DNA of 64,000 nucleotides, from positions 62,001 through 126,000 of the forward strand of contig NZ_JAMXBH010000001.1 of assembly GCF_023913735.1 (NCBI RefSeq), in the 5' to 3' direction. This stretch comes from Pseudarthrobacter raffinosi. Its GTDB lineage: Bacteria; Actinomycetota; Actinomycetes; Actinomycetales; Micrococcaceae. Every line of letters starts with the position of its first letter. The stretch's first letter is position 1. The translations under genes and the position numbers were made by a program. Below, in pieces: positions 27,352 through 36,147 of the stretch. The notes under the pieces are model-generated. The model had not been told where the DNA came from and ran no database searches. It was given only the letters and a program-made list of their open reading frames with translations.

Positions 27352-28775
27352 CGGGGCCTTTCGCGGGGCGCTTGCCTTCCCGGCTGTTCTTCAGTGCCGA
27401 GGACAAGGCAGGAAGGTAGTCACCCACTGAGCCAGGATGCCGCCCAGCATCTTGTTGACGCCCTCGCCGCCGTTCAGCACGGTCATCTGGCCCACGTGGG
27501 AGAAAGGCTCGGCCGCTGCGGCGATGATGGCCGGCATGTTTTCGGCCAGCTGCTGCGAAATGACGGCGTCCTGGTTGGTCCCGAGTGCTTCGGCCCGCGC
27601 CTTGATGCCGTCTGCCTCGGCCAGCGCCTTGGCCTTGATGGCGGAGGCCGCGGCGTCACCGCGGGCCCTGGTGGCAGCGGCTTCGGCCTCGCCGGTACCT
27701 TCGTGGCTCCGGCCGCGGCCGCCGCGGCAGTGGCGTTCGCCTGGGCCTGCAGCTCCGTCCGGCGGGCGTTGGCCTGGGCCTCAAGTTCCGTGCGGCGGGC
27801 CAGCGCTTCGGCGGCGCTGATGTCCGCCGCTTTCTGGCCCTCCGCGTCTGTGCGCTTGGCATACGCCCTGGCGTCGGCGGGCTTCCGGACCGTGGTCTGG
27901 AGCTTCTGCTCCTCCCGGTCCGCCTCAAGCTTGGCCACTTCCGTTTCCTGAACGACGACGTGCTGCCGCGCGGTCGCATCCGCCAGCGGTCCCGCCTGGG
28001 CGGCCTCGGCTTTGGCCCGCTCGGCGTTCGCCTGCGCCACCGACTGCCGGATGGCCGAAACGCTCTGCGCGTCCGCGATCATTGCAGCCGCCTCGGCCTC
28101 CTTCTCGGCCGCCTCACGGTTCCGCGTGGCCTCCGCGATCCGGGCCTCCATTTTGACCTGGGCGATGTGGGGCTTGGCGATGTTCTGGATGTACCCCGTG
28201 GGGTCCTGCAGGTCCTTGATCTGCAGCGAATCCACCACCAGCCCCAGCTTCTCCATTTCCACTCCGCTGGCGCTGCGGACCTGGGACCCCATCTTGTCCC
28301 GTTCGCGGATGATCTCTTCAACGGTCATGCTTCCGATGATGGACCGCAGGTGGCCCTCAAAGACGTTGTAGACCTGGCTTTCCATTTTGGGCTGCTGGCC
28401 CAGGAAACGCCTGGCCGCATTTGCGATAAACGGCGGGGCGTCACCGATTTTGTAAATTACCACGCCTTCCACAATCACCTGGATGCCCTGCCAGGTCACG
28501 CAGGAAACCTTAAGCTCCGTTTCATTCAGCGTCAGGGAAAGCGTGCGGACGGTCTGCAGGCCCGGAAATACCAGGGCGCCCTTTCCGGTGACAATCTTGA
28601 AGTCCATCCCGGCCCGGGTTTCCAGGGTTCCGCGGGTCAGGCCGGAGATGATCAGGGCCTCATTGGGCTCCGCCACTTTCCACATCAGTTTGATGGCCCC
28701 CCAGACAAAGCCGACCACCAGCATTGCCCCGATAATCGCGGCAAGAAGCGGGAAGAATGCTGACAGATCCGGCAT
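27344..28775 (-). pseudogene. flotillin/SPFH gene with two single-base deletions
   Basis: From ATG 28775 the protein starts with one membrane helix (FFPLLAAIIGAMLVVGFVWG), an SPFH/band-7 domain (~40-200; ALIISGLTRGTLETRAGMDF, VEEIIRERDKMGSQVR) and a long Ala/Glu coiled coil. Near 27698 the frame is lost. Adding one base restores TGEAEAAATRARGDAAASAI and ISQQLAENMPAIIAAAAEPF, typical flotillin. Near 27426 a second missing base is needed; restoring it gives QVGDYLPALSSALKNSREG to a TAG at 27346-27344 that overlaps the NfeD-like ATG. Unrepaired, the protein loses its oligomerisation tail and ends at 27483. These are decay or assembly errors. Confidence 0.82.
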
Positions 28776-28945
28776 GACGAGGTCCTTTCGCGCGTGCGGA
28801 ACAGGCCTCCCAGGAAAGCCCCAATAATGGCAGCTGCTCAGTCCCTGCCGGTATTGCGTGTCTCCAATTCCGGCCAGCCGGCCAGCTGTTGTAGACAGTC
28901 TGGTTGGCGCCCGCCCAAGAGTCCAGGGCACGGGCTGTTGCGTGG

Positions 28946-28976
28946 GGGTTTCAACAGGCTGGATCTCGACCGGCCA
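28946..28976. repeat. dispersed VVEPVE-type repeat, degenerate
   Basis: GGGTTTCAACAGGCTGGATC then CTCGACCGGCCAGG, between the flotillin promoter region and the HNH gene end. The 200-nt gap has nothing else recognisable. Confidence 0.45.
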
Positions 28977-28981
28977 GGTTC

Positions 28982-29839
28982 CTATTTGCCGAGGATCTCG
29001 CGGGCAACGCGCTGGGCCTCAATCTCCTCAGGGGCAACGGTGGTTCCGCGGAGGTACCCGGCGGTGGCCATGATTTGACGCAGCTCGGCCTGCGTGCGCG
29101 GCGTGCTGACTCCGTGGTGGGCCATGCCATGGCAATTGGCACAGAGCGGAACCAGATCCGTGAGCGGATCCAGCTGGTAGCCGCCGCCGAGTTGGGCCGC
29201 CGGCACCACATGGTGGACGTCGATGAAGTCCTTGCCGAGCTCCCCGTACGCCAGTTCGAAGGAGAACCCGCAAGCCGCGCAGCTGTTGCCGCGGTGCGCG
29301 ATACACGCCCGCCGGGCCTCGGGGTCACGCTCGTAGCGGTTGGCGGCGACGCGCACGACGGCGGTCTCGGGGTATGTGCCGGGCACAGGTTGGGTGGGGT
29401 CGGGTCCTTGTGCCGGTCCGTGAGTGGCCCAGAGCGCCCGGACCGCGGCTTCGTCGCCGGACTCCAGCGCCATGCCCCCGGTTTCGGCGCTGTCCCAGAC
29501 GACGCCGGGCACCGCTGCGTCGAGGACCGCCGCAGGCACGTGGTCGCCCAGCGGCAGGAGCGCATCGAACGCCACCTGCGCGGTGAACTCAGGCTGGCCC
29601 GACGACGTGGCCGCTTGATCCGGGTGCCCGGGCTGCCCCGACAGGACAACGCCATGGCCGATCAGGCCGGGGCCGTGCGCTCCCAGCAGGAGCAGCCACA
29701 CGCCGGTGCCGGGGGCAACGCTCCGGCCCACGCTCCAAGGCTCCAGGTGCAGCCCTGTCACGGCGACGTGTTCAGTAACAGCCGCGTAGTTCCAGCGGTT
29801 CCAGCCGGCCGGGTCCCAGCCCAGGATGATGGCGCTCAT
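28982..29839 (-). CDS. HNH endonuclease-domain protein
   Basis: 285 residues. The C-terminal HNH/McrA-like nuclease has zinc pairs CAACGF and CANCHG around the core DFIDVHHVVPAAQLGGGYQL and LVPLCANCHGMAHHG. The N-terminal 150 residues (IILGWDPAGWNRWNY, GVWLLLLGAHGPGLIGHGVV, FDALLPLGDHV) form a separate domain, probably for target recognition. Such proteins are predicted stand-alone restriction enzymes cleaving foreign or modified DNA. No methyltransferase gene is adjacent, so modification-dependent cutting is possible but unproven. Confidence 0.85.
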   Translation of the reverse strand: MSAIILGWDPAGWNRWNYAAVTEHVAVTGLHLEPWSVGRSVAPGTGVWLLLLGAHGPGLIGHGVVLSGQPGHPDQAATSSGQPEFTAQVAFDALLPLGDHVPAAVLDAAVPGVVWDSAETGGMALESGDEAAVRALWATHGPAQGPDPTQPVPGTYPETAVVRVAANRYERDPEARRACIAHRGNSCAACGFSFELAYGELGKDFIDVHHVVPAAQLGGGYQLDPLTDLVPLCANCHGMAHHGVSTPRTQAELRQIMATAGYLRGTTVAPEEIEAQRVAREILGK

Positions 29840-29879
29840 GGGGTCATTGTTGCAGGCTCAATGGCCCGTGCCGCCTTTG

Positions 29880-30005
29880 GCGCGAACGGACACTTGGGGG
29901 CCCTGACTTCCAAGCGCGAACTTGCAGGTAATACCGTCAAAACCGAGTTTTGAGGGTATTACCTGCCGGTTCGCGCCACGGCGGGCAACAAGTGACCGTT
30001 CGCGC
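29880..30005. repeat. nested long inverted repeats
   Basis: The outer arms 29880-29896 and 29989-30005 pair with one mismatch (GCGCGAACGGACACTTG with its complement). The inner arms 29914-29943 and 29947-29976 pair over 30 nt with three mismatches around a 3-nt loop, sharing the outer end GCGCGAAC. The 365-nt gap from 29840 to 30204 between the HNH and DUF4383 genes contains this structure and no convincing gene. Confidence 0.8.
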
Positions 30006-30204
30006 TGGACCCATTGCGGGGCACTAAGTTGCCACGCGATCAGAACGTGGCCACGCGCCGCCGTCGGCCGCTAAGAAGCCCACAAAGAAGCCGGTGCAGC
30101 TGTTCGCGGAACGCGGCAACTGCACCGGCGAGTAGGACGAAAATTCAGAACTTATTGATCATTTCTCATTCGCGGCTCCTGTATCCCGGCCTGTCATTTC
30201 CGGG

Positions 30205-30663
30205 CTATTTCCTCTCGCCGGACATGTTCCTGGAGAACAGCCAGCCAGCAGCTACCATCGCTACGCCCAGCACCAGGTGGGTCCAGTTGTCAGCCATGTT
30301 GAACGACAGGAAGTTGGCCGCCGAGTCAACGCCGACACTGAGCCCGAAAATGCTGAGGATGATGTACAGCGCGCCTGCTCCGATGAGGAAGTTCCGTGCG
30401 CCGTGTTCGGTCCGGGACATCGCCCAGCCCGTTGCGCCAATGGCCAGCTGCACAATATTGAGCAGCATGGACACCTGGAACAGCCCAAGGAACATTGCAT
30501 GGGAATCAGGTCCCAGGAACATCAATTCGCTGTACTGGGTGGTGACGCCGGGGATAAAGCCCAGGGCACCCACCACCAACAACAGGATACCTACTCCCAT
30601 GCCCGCATTCTGGACGTCTGCGCGCCCAAAATGAACGTGTGCATGTGGGGATGCGGTAGTCAT
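30205..30663 (-). CDS. DUF4383 membrane protein
   Basis: About 152 residues from ATG 30663, chosen because GGAGG lies 8 nt upstream. The short His-rich start (TTASPHAHVHFGR) is followed by four membrane helices: GVGILLLVVGALGFIPG, a segment around MFLGLFQVSMLLNIVQLAIG, NFLIGAGALYIILSIFGL and WTHLVLGVAMVAAGWL. The block FLSFNMADNWTHLVLG is typical of DUF4383. The function is unknown; members are often stress-linked in actinobacteria. Monocistronic. Confidence 0.85.
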   Translation of the reverse strand: MTTASPHAHVHFGRADVQNAGMGVGILLLVVGALGFIPGVTTQYSELMFLGPDSHAMFLGLFQVSMLLNIVQLAIGATGWAMSRTEHGARNFLIGAGALYIILSIFGLSVGVDSAANFLSFNMADNWTHLVLGVAMVAAGWLFSRNMSGERK

Positions 30664-30886
30664 TTTTTCTGCCTCCAACCACTGATTGCGGACATTCCAA
30701 TCTTACGGCGGACCCGCGGAAAAAGCGCCGAATCAGGCCCGGATGGGGACATCTGCCCAGCGACATGAGCGACCCGGACGAGGCGCCCCGACATTCTGAA
30801 CGCCCGACGACGGCGCCATCACCGGCGGCGGCCGTCCCGCCGTCGTCGTCCGGTTCTTCGCCTGCCACGGGCCCCGCCGGCCGGTG

Positions 30887-31018
30887 ATGGGGCAGTCGGT
30901 GAACAAGGACAGGCAGTGCGACATCGTGTGCTCGCGGGAGCCGGGCCGGATGGCCTGCGCCCACCTCCGGACCGGTCACGGGTTCACGATCAGCGCGGCG
31001 GACTACGAACTCTGGTGA
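30887..31018 (+). CDS. possible 43-residue cysteine-containing protein
   Basis: ATG 30887 opens a short frame MGQSVNKDRQCDIVCSREPG, ending TISAADYELW. It has three cysteines (C-x3-C, then one more) and the codon bias of the genome, but no clear ribosome site (GTG immediately before the ATG). It ends 13 nt before the DUF6350 frame begins. I do not recognise it. It could be chance; upstream sequence 30664-30886 otherwise shows nothing. Confidence 0.25.
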   Translation: MGQSVNKDRQCDIVCSREPGRMACAHLRTGHGFTISAADYELW

Positions 31019-31030
31019 GGCGCGTCTCGC

Positions 31031-31055
31031 ATGGAGAATGAGCCTGTCGAAGCCC
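31031..31055. repeat. dispersed VVEPVE-type repeat, reverse orientation
   Basis: AATGAGCCTGTCGAAGCCCGG is the reverse complement of the dispersed-repeat core. It sits just upstream of the DUF6350 start and, if the longer frame were used, would be translated. Confidence 0.5.
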
Positions 31056-31090
31056 GGTCCGAAGCCCCGGCCGTGACACCATGGGACACG

Positions 31091-32407
31091 ATGAAACTGC
31101 GCGCTGATCAGACCGGAGACCGAGGCCTTCCCATGCCCTTGTGGCTGCAGGGAGGCCTCGAAACGGCGCAGGCTGCCATCATCTCCGCGCTCCTGGCGGT
31201 GGTTCCCATTGTGGCCGTGTGGGCCACCGCGGGCTTCCAGAACACCGCCTTTGATGCCCTGGCCCGACTCGCCGGCCAAGGCTGGCTGCTGATTCACGGG
31301 GTGCCGCTGCAGCTCGCCGTGGTCTCCGGCGAGGCTGGTGCGGCCGGCAGTCCAGGCTCCGGCCTGCTGACCCTGGTGCCCCTCGGCCTGACCCTGATCC
31401 CGTTTTTGCTCGCCTGGCGTGCGGGGCGGCGCCTGGCCCGGGCCTCCTATACGGACCAGCTGTGGCAGGCGCTGCTCGGGTCCTGGGTGGTCTACTCGGC
31501 GTTCGGCGCTGCCACCGGCTTTGTGTGCCGCACGGCCGACGTCGTCATTAACATCTGGTTGGCAATGCTCATCCCGCTCATCCCGTTCGCCCTCGGCATG
31601 GTGATCGGTGCCCGCCGCGAGGCAGGCTCATGGAGTCGGCTGATCGGCGTCGACGCCGTCGACTGGATCTCGCGCACCAGCCAGCATTCCCGCTGGGCCG
31701 GCTCCTATCTGGGCTCCGCGGCGAAGGCGGGCTGTGTGGCCCTTCTAGCGGCGTTTGCGCTCGCCGGTGTGCTCCTGGCCGTGGACCTTTTTATCCACTG
31801 GAACCTGGTGATTGCTGTCTATGAAGCGCTCGACGCCGGCGCGGTAGGGGGTGCCGCCCTCACCATCGCGCAGCTTGGGTATCTGCCCAACCTTGTGGTT
31901 TTTGCGCTGGCCTGGGTCTCGGGCTCGGGCCTCGCCCTGGGCGTGGGCTCGCAGGTGGGGCCGCTTGGTACAGCCACCGGGCCGCTGCCGTCCATCCCGG
32001 TCTTCGCCGCTATCCCTTCGGGTCCGCTGGACTACGGGTTCATGGCGCTGGTGCTGCCCGTTCTGGCGGGGATCCTGGCCGGCTGGTGGTTCCTGCGCGA
32101 AGGCGAAAACCACTTCGACGAGTGGCTCTCCATCAAGATTGACGCGCGCTGGTTCACGGCCACGGTGTCCACCCTTGCCCTCGGCGCGCTGGTGGGCGTT
32201 GTGTCCGGGCTGCTGGCCGCGGGCCTGGCCTGGCTGGCCCGCGGCTCCGCCGGGCTGGGCCGCCTCACGGCCATCGGACCCGACCCCTTGTGGATGGGAC
32301 TCTGGATTGCCGCAGAGGTGGGCATCGGCGTAGTGATCGGTTACGCAGCCGGACCGTGGCTGGAACGCCAGCAGCACGTGGATGAGGAAGCGGAACTGGC
32401 CCGCTGA
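31091..32407 (+). CDS. DUF6350 polytopic membrane protein
   Basis: About 438 residues from ATG 31091 (MKLRADQTGDRGLPMPLWLQ). A start 20 codons earlier is open but codes through the dispersed repeat. Around ten membrane helices are visible, e.g. AAIISALLAVVPIVAVWA, LTLVPLGLTLIPFLLAW and VLPVLAGILAGWWFL. DUF6350 proteins are found upstream of purN in many actinobacteria and have been annotated as cell-division or permease-like, without proof. Here it precedes purN, separated by one opposing gene. Confidence 0.78.
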   Translation: MKLRADQTGDRGLPMPLWLQGGLETAQAAIISALLAVVPIVAVWATAGFQNTAFDALARLAGQGWLLIHGVPLQLAVVSGEAGAAGSPGSGLLTLVPLGLTLIPFLLAWRAGRRLARASYTDQLWQALLGSWVVYSAFGAATGFVCRTADVVINIWLAMLIPLIPFALGMVIGARREAGSWSRLIGVDAVDWISRTSQHSRWAGSYLGSAAKAGCVALLAAFALAGVLLAVDLFIHWNLVIAVYEALDAGAVGGAALTIAQLGYLPNLVVFALAWVSGSGLALGVGSQVGPLGTATGPLPSIPVFAAIPSGPLDYGFMALVLPVLAGILAGWWFLREGENHFDEWLSIKIDARWFTATVSTLALGALVGVVSGLLAAGLAWLARGSAGLGRLTAIGPDPLWMGLWIAAEVGIGVVIGYAAGPWLERQQHVDEEAELAR

Positions 32408-32449
32408 CTTTCGTGGCTGTTGCTGGCGTGGCTGTTGCTGGCGTGGCTG

Positions 32450-32878
32450 CTACCGGAGACCCGGCAGCGAGCTTTCCAACTGGACCCGGCAATTGGAGAG
32501 CGCCTGGTCAGTGAGGGCCTCGCGTGAGCAAGTCTGGAAGTCCTGGACCTGGCGGAAAAACAGCGCCGTGGCCAGGATGACCAGCAGCATGATCAGGGAG
32601 ACCACCAGCCCCGAGATGGTGCCGAACAGGACCAGCTTGGACTCCTTGAGCCGAGCCGACCGGACCAGCAGAAGGATACCCAGCACAAAGCTCGCGGCGG
32701 TCAGGATGCCGGTGAGCCAGAGGTAGCTGACGTCGAGCTGGTAGACGAAGAAGGCGCCCAGCACGGTGACAATGAAGATCCGGAACAGGTTGCGGGTTTT
32801 GGTGAGCGAGTCCTTGGCGGCGTCGCTGAGCGGCTGTTTGGTCCGTTGCTGGCCAGCCGGTTCCGGGGTGTTGTTCAT
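32450..32878 (-). CDS. small membrane protein, unknown function
   Basis: 142 residues with a polar N-terminus and three hydrophobic helices: RIFIVTVLGAFFVYQLDV, LWLTGILTAASFVLGILLLV and LFGTISGLVVSLIMLLVILA. It ends in a soluble stretch with two cysteines (FQTCSREALTDQALSNCRVQ) likely exposed outside. No known family is recognised. It is divergent from purN (40 nt between starts), so the two promoters overlap. Confidence 0.7.
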   Translation of the reverse strand: MNNTPEPAGQQRTKQPLSDAAKDSLTKTRNLFRIFIVTVLGAFFVYQLDVSYLWLTGILTAASFVLGILLLVRSARLKESKLVLFGTISGLVVSLIMLLVILATALFFRQVQDFQTCSREALTDQALSNCRVQLESSLPGLR

Positions 32879-32917
32879 GTTTTCCAGCCTACGCGAGCGT
32901 GCCCATAAGCTAGACCC

Positions 32918-33484
32918 ATGCGCATCGTAGTCCTCGTTTCCGGCACCGGGTCCAATCTCCAGTCAGTCATCGACGCCGTCAAGGCAGGGGAGCTGGACGT
33001 GGAAATCGCGGCGGTGGGTGCCGACCGGGAGGGGACCTACGGCGTCGAACGATCCTCGGAAGCCGGGCTGGAGACGTTTGTGGTCAACTTCAACTCCTTC
33101 CCCACCCGCGACGAATGGGATGCCGCGCTGACCGCCCGCGTGGCGTCCTACGCCCCGGACGTGGTGGTCTCCTCCGGCTTTATGCGCATTGTCAGCGCCG
33201 ACTTCATCGCTGCCTTCCACGGCAAGTACCTCAACACCCACCCGGCCCTGCTGCCCGCCTTCCCCGGCGCTCACGGCGTCCGCGATGCCATGGCCTACGG
33301 CGTGAAGGTCACCGGCTGCACGGTGCACTGGGCCGACGCCGGTGTGGACACCGGGCCCATCATCGCCCAGGAAGCGGTCACGATTGAACCGGGCGACACC
33401 GAGGAATCCCTGCACGAACGCATCAAGGTGGTGGAGCGCCGCCTCCTCGTCAACACCCTGGCAGCCCTCGCCGCCGCTTCCTAA
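32918..33484 (+). CDS. purN: phosphoribosylglycinamide formyltransferase
   Basis: 188 residues, standard length. It transfers a formyl group from 10-formyl-THF to GAR in step three of purine synthesis. MRIVVLVSGTGSNLQSVIDA is the phosphate-binding start; VVVSSGFMRIV precedes NTHPALLPAFPGAHGVRDA (catalytic Asn-His), and TGCTVHWADAGVDTGPIIAQ contains the catalytic Asp. purH lies 2.7 kb downstream; relatives often have the two adjacent, but here an endonuclease-like gene and an MFS gene intervene. A palindromic element follows 26 nt after the stop. Confidence 0.97.
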   Translation: MRIVVLVSGTGSNLQSVIDAVKAGELDVEIAAVGADREGTYGVERSSEAGLETFVVNFNSFPTRDEWDAALTARVASYAPDVVVSSGFMRIVSADFIAAFHGKYLNTHPALLPAFPGAHGVRDAMAYGVKVTGCTVHWADAGVDTGPIIAQEAVTIEPGDTEESLHERIKVVERRLLVNTLAALAAAS

Positions 33485-33510
33485 TCCCCACCCAACCCCA
33501 ACCCTCCCCC

Positions 33511-33570
33511 AACTAAGTAGCGCTATCTGTCGTTTTGACCGCCCAAAACGACAGATAGCGCTACTTAGTT
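33511..33570. repeat. dispersed palindromic element, copy 2
   Basis: The 27-nt arms 33511-33537 and 33544-33570 are perfect complements around a 6-nt loop. Core AACTAAGTAGCGCTATCTGT. Relative to copy 1 the arm differs at three bases, each compensated on the other arm. It lies after purN and before the endonuclease-like gene. Confidence 0.9.
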
Positions 33571-33636
33571 TGGCAGGTGGGCAGGAACCTGTGGATAACT
33601 TCAGCGGCGTTTTCGCGGGGCTGCCAACATGGGCAC

Positions 33637-34578
33637 ATGAAAGTCCCCCGTTCTCTGCCGGAGCCGCTGGCTGTGCTGCCGTTCACCTTGAAAGAAGCGG
33701 CCGACGCCGGGATCACCGAACGGCAGTTACGTCACCAAGGTCTGGGGCGGCCCACCCGTGGAGTCCGGGTGCCAAGGGCGGACGACGTGGCCGTGTACGG
33801 CCTGGCGCCCAACATTCGGCCGTACACCCAGGTCACGGAGTTCGCGGCAGCTTCGCACGCCTCTGCGTTCTTGCTGTGGCAATTCCCCGGGTTCCTGCCG
33901 GGGAGCGATGATCCACTGATTCATATCTCGCGCCCGGACACGGTAGCCATCATGCGCCGACCAGGGGTGAAAGGTCACAGGGGTCAGTTCTTTGCCGACG
34001 AAATTGTCACCCTCAACGGCCTGTTGATCACGTCCCGGGCGCGGACGTGGCTGGATTGCGCCCGGAAGATGAGCATTGACGAGCTAACTGTGGTTGCCGA
34101 TCACATGCTGAGGATTCCCAGGCCTGATTTCGAGGGCAGATCCGAGCCTTATGCCACGCCGGCGGACCTGGCGGAAATGCTCGACCGGCACAAAGGAACG
34201 CCCGGCATTCAAAAGGCGCGCCTTGCCCTTGAGCAGGCCCGGATCGGGTCCGACTCTGCCCCGGAAACCAAACTTAGGCTGGCCCTGGAGAACCGCGGGC
34301 TGCCAGAACCGCGACTGAACGTTCCCGTGTTACTGGGCGCCGGCGTCGTACGTCAACCGGATCTCGCCTACCCGGAACAAAAAGTTGCAGTGGAGTACGA
34401 CGGCGAAGGCCATTCCGAGACGGCGCAGATCGTCCGCGACATTGCCCGCGAAGAGGACTTTGCCAGGGCGGGGTGGTTGCTGGTCCGGATCTCGAAACGG
34501 CACATGGAGAACGAAGCCCGGGCCGCCGTCGCCAAAGTCCGCTCAGCGCTGATGAACCGCGGCTGGTCGCCCAACTAA
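33637..34578 (+). CDS. DUF559/endonuclease-like protein
   Basis: About 313 residues from ATG 33637. The N-terminal half (FTLKEAADAGITERQLRHQG, RGVRVPR) looks like the AbiEi-type winged helix common in actinobacteria. The C-terminal 100 residues are a Vsr/DUF559-like PD-(D/E)xK nuclease fold: PDLAYPEQKVAVEYDGEGHS with the acidic pair, then REEDFARAGWLLVRISKRHM. The pattern resembles chromosomal AbiEi-nuclease fusions of unproven role. The last codons, PN and stop, are supplied by palindrome copy 3. Copy 2 lies upstream, so the gene is flanked by two copies. Confidence 0.78.
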   Translation: MKVPRSLPEPLAVLPFTLKEAADAGITERQLRHQGLGRPTRGVRVPRADDVAVYGLAPNIRPYTQVTEFAAASHASAFLLWQFPGFLPGSDDPLIHISRPDTVAIMRRPGVKGHRGQFFADEIVTLNGLLITSRARTWLDCARKMSIDELTVVADHMLRIPRPDFEGRSEPYATPADLAEMLDRHKGTPGIQKARLALEQARIGSDSAPETKLRLALENRGLPEPRLNVPVLLGAGVVRQPDLAYPEQKVAVEYDGEGHSETAQIVRDIAREEDFARAGWLLVRISKRHMENEARAAVAKVRSALMNRGWSPN

Positions 34579-34635
34579 GTAGCGCTAACTGTCGTTCTGA
34601 GCGCTCAAAACGACAGTTAGCGCTACTTAGTTGGG
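34570..34635. repeat. dispersed palindromic element, copy 3
   Basis: The 27-nt arms 34570-34596 and 34609-34635 are perfect complements, 12-nt loop, arm beginning CCCAACTAAGTAGCGCTAAC. The left arm reads CCC AAC TAA in the frame of the endonuclease-like gene and ends it. It sits between two converging genes. Confidence 0.92.
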
Positions 34636-34652
34636 TGGGGCGACGCCGGGGG

Positions 34653-36005
34653 CTACTCGAGGCGGCGCTGCTTGGTTTCGGGGGAGAAGAACGCCATCCA
34701 CAGGACGGCCACCAGCACCAGCCCGCCGGCCAGGGCGAAGGACGTGGCCAGGCCGAGCTCGGGCCAGAAGTAGTTCGCAAATATCAGGGGCCCAAAACCA
34801 GCCCCCAGCCGCGAAAATGTTGACGCCAAGCCGAAACCCGTGCCGCGGAGCTCGGTGGGGTACAGCTCAGACACATAGGCGTAGAGCACCGGAATCGCTA
34901 TCTGCACCACAAATCCGAACACCAGCAGCCAGAACACCGCCGCCGTGGGGATGTCGACCACAATCGCCACGATCACCAGGGTCAGCGCGGACAACGGGCC
35001 GGTGATGGCCAGGATCCATTTGCGGCCCACACGCTCCACCAGCAGCGCGGCCACAACCACACCCAAGAGCCCAACCGCGGCCATGGACGCCGTGGTCACA
35101 AACGCCTTGTACTCGGCGAAACCAGCGCCGATCAGGATCCGCGGCATCCACGTCAGGGACAGGTAGTAGACCAGCAGGATGCTGAAGAACAGGGCCCAGG
35201 CCGTGGCCGTGATCTTCCAGTTGAACTGCCACACCAGCCGCAGCTGGTGCCACGCGCTGCCGGCGGAGAGCCGCGGAACTTCCTGCGCGTCGGGCAGGCT
35301 GTAGGCGCGGGGTTCGGCGCCGGTTGCCGCCACGAGGTCGTCGATGCCCTTGGCAGCTTCCTCGCGGCGCCCCTTGCGGATGAGGAACAGCGGCGACTCC
35401 GGAACGCTGCGCCGGACCCAGAACACCAGGAGCGCAGGCAGCACCATCACCAGCATGGTCAGCCGCCAGTCGCCGAACACCGCCACGAGGCCGGCGGACA
35501 CAAAACCGGCAAGGGCCGCGCCCACCGGCCACCAGCCGTCCATCGCGGTGAGGACCTTCCCGCGCTGCTTGCGTGGTGTGAACTCACCCACCAGCGCGTA
35601 GTCCACGGGAATGCAGCCGCCCAGACCGAAGCCGGCCATAAAGCGGAACGCGCAGAACCAGATGAAGTCGGGGGAGAAGGCGCCCAGGACCGTGAAGAGC
35701 GAGAAGATCAGCAGCGTGGCCGTAAACGCCTTCTTCCGCCCGATCGTGTCCGCGATGGTTCCCCACACAAACGCGCCCAGGGCCATGCCGATCAGGTTGG
35801 ACGTACCCACCCAGGCCACCTCGCCGGGAGCCAGGGCCCAGTGCGTCGAGAGCAGCGGGATGAGGATGCCATTAAGCGTCACGTCCCAGGCATCGAACAT
35901 AAAGCCGAGGCCGCCGATCACGAAGATCCTGCCCTGGACTTTCCAACGCCAGGGCAGTTCCTGGACCACTTGTTCGCCGCTGGGCACAGTGGTGTAAGTA
36001 TTCAT
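34653..36005 (-). CDS. MFS transporter, metabolite:H+ symporter type
   Basis: About 450 residues from ATG 36005, preceded by AGGAGG. Twelve membrane helices are expected. DAWDVTLNGILIPLLSTHWA is helix 1, GTIADTIGRKKAFTATLLIF the loop 2-3 MFS signature, and RFMAGFGLGGCIPVDYALVG helix 4 with the sugar/aromatic-acid-porter motif. FTPRKQRGKVLTAMDGWWPV follows. The second half has LVERVGRKWILAITG. The sequence resembles the SV2/niacin/aromatic-acid branch; substrate not evident. It lies between purN and purH on the opposite strand, so it is an intruder in the purine neighbourhood. Confidence 0.88.
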   Translation of the reverse strand: MNTYTTVPSGEQVVQELPWRWKVQGRIFVIGGLGFMFDAWDVTLNGILIPLLSTHWALAPGEVAWVGTSNLIGMALGAFVWGTIADTIGRKKAFTATLLIFSLFTVLGAFSPDFIWFCAFRFMAGFGLGGCIPVDYALVGEFTPRKQRGKVLTAMDGWWPVGAALAGFVSAGLVAVFGDWRLTMLVMVLPALLVFWVRRSVPESPLFLIRKGRREEAAKGIDDLVAATGAEPRAYSLPDAQEVPRLSAGSAWHQLRLVWQFNWKITATAWALFFSILLVYYLSLTWMPRILIGAGFAEYKAFVTTASMAAVGLLGVVVAALLVERVGRKWILAITGPLSALTLVIVAIVVDIPTAAVFWLLVFGFVVQIAIPVLYAYVSELYPTELRGTGFGLASTFSRLGAGFGPLIFANYFWPELGLATSFALAGGLVLVAVLWMAFFSPETKQRRLE

Positions 36006-36147
36006 CGCAGCCTCCTGTGAAAACTCTAACCGTGCCCACTGACGTTCACACTGCCGCCGGCAAGCGGGGCAAACCGCACAACACGATAAACTGGGCCCAT
36101 CCCCACCAACCGCGGCACTGTTCCGCGAGATCAGACGGAGACTTTTT

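Noticed and set aside
30006..30135. A 31-codon open tail ending TAG that translates as a Lys/Pro-rich C-terminus (KKPTKKPVQLFAERGNC)
   Set aside because: No start codon in frame and no upstream gene to which it belongs; probably chance or an old remnant.
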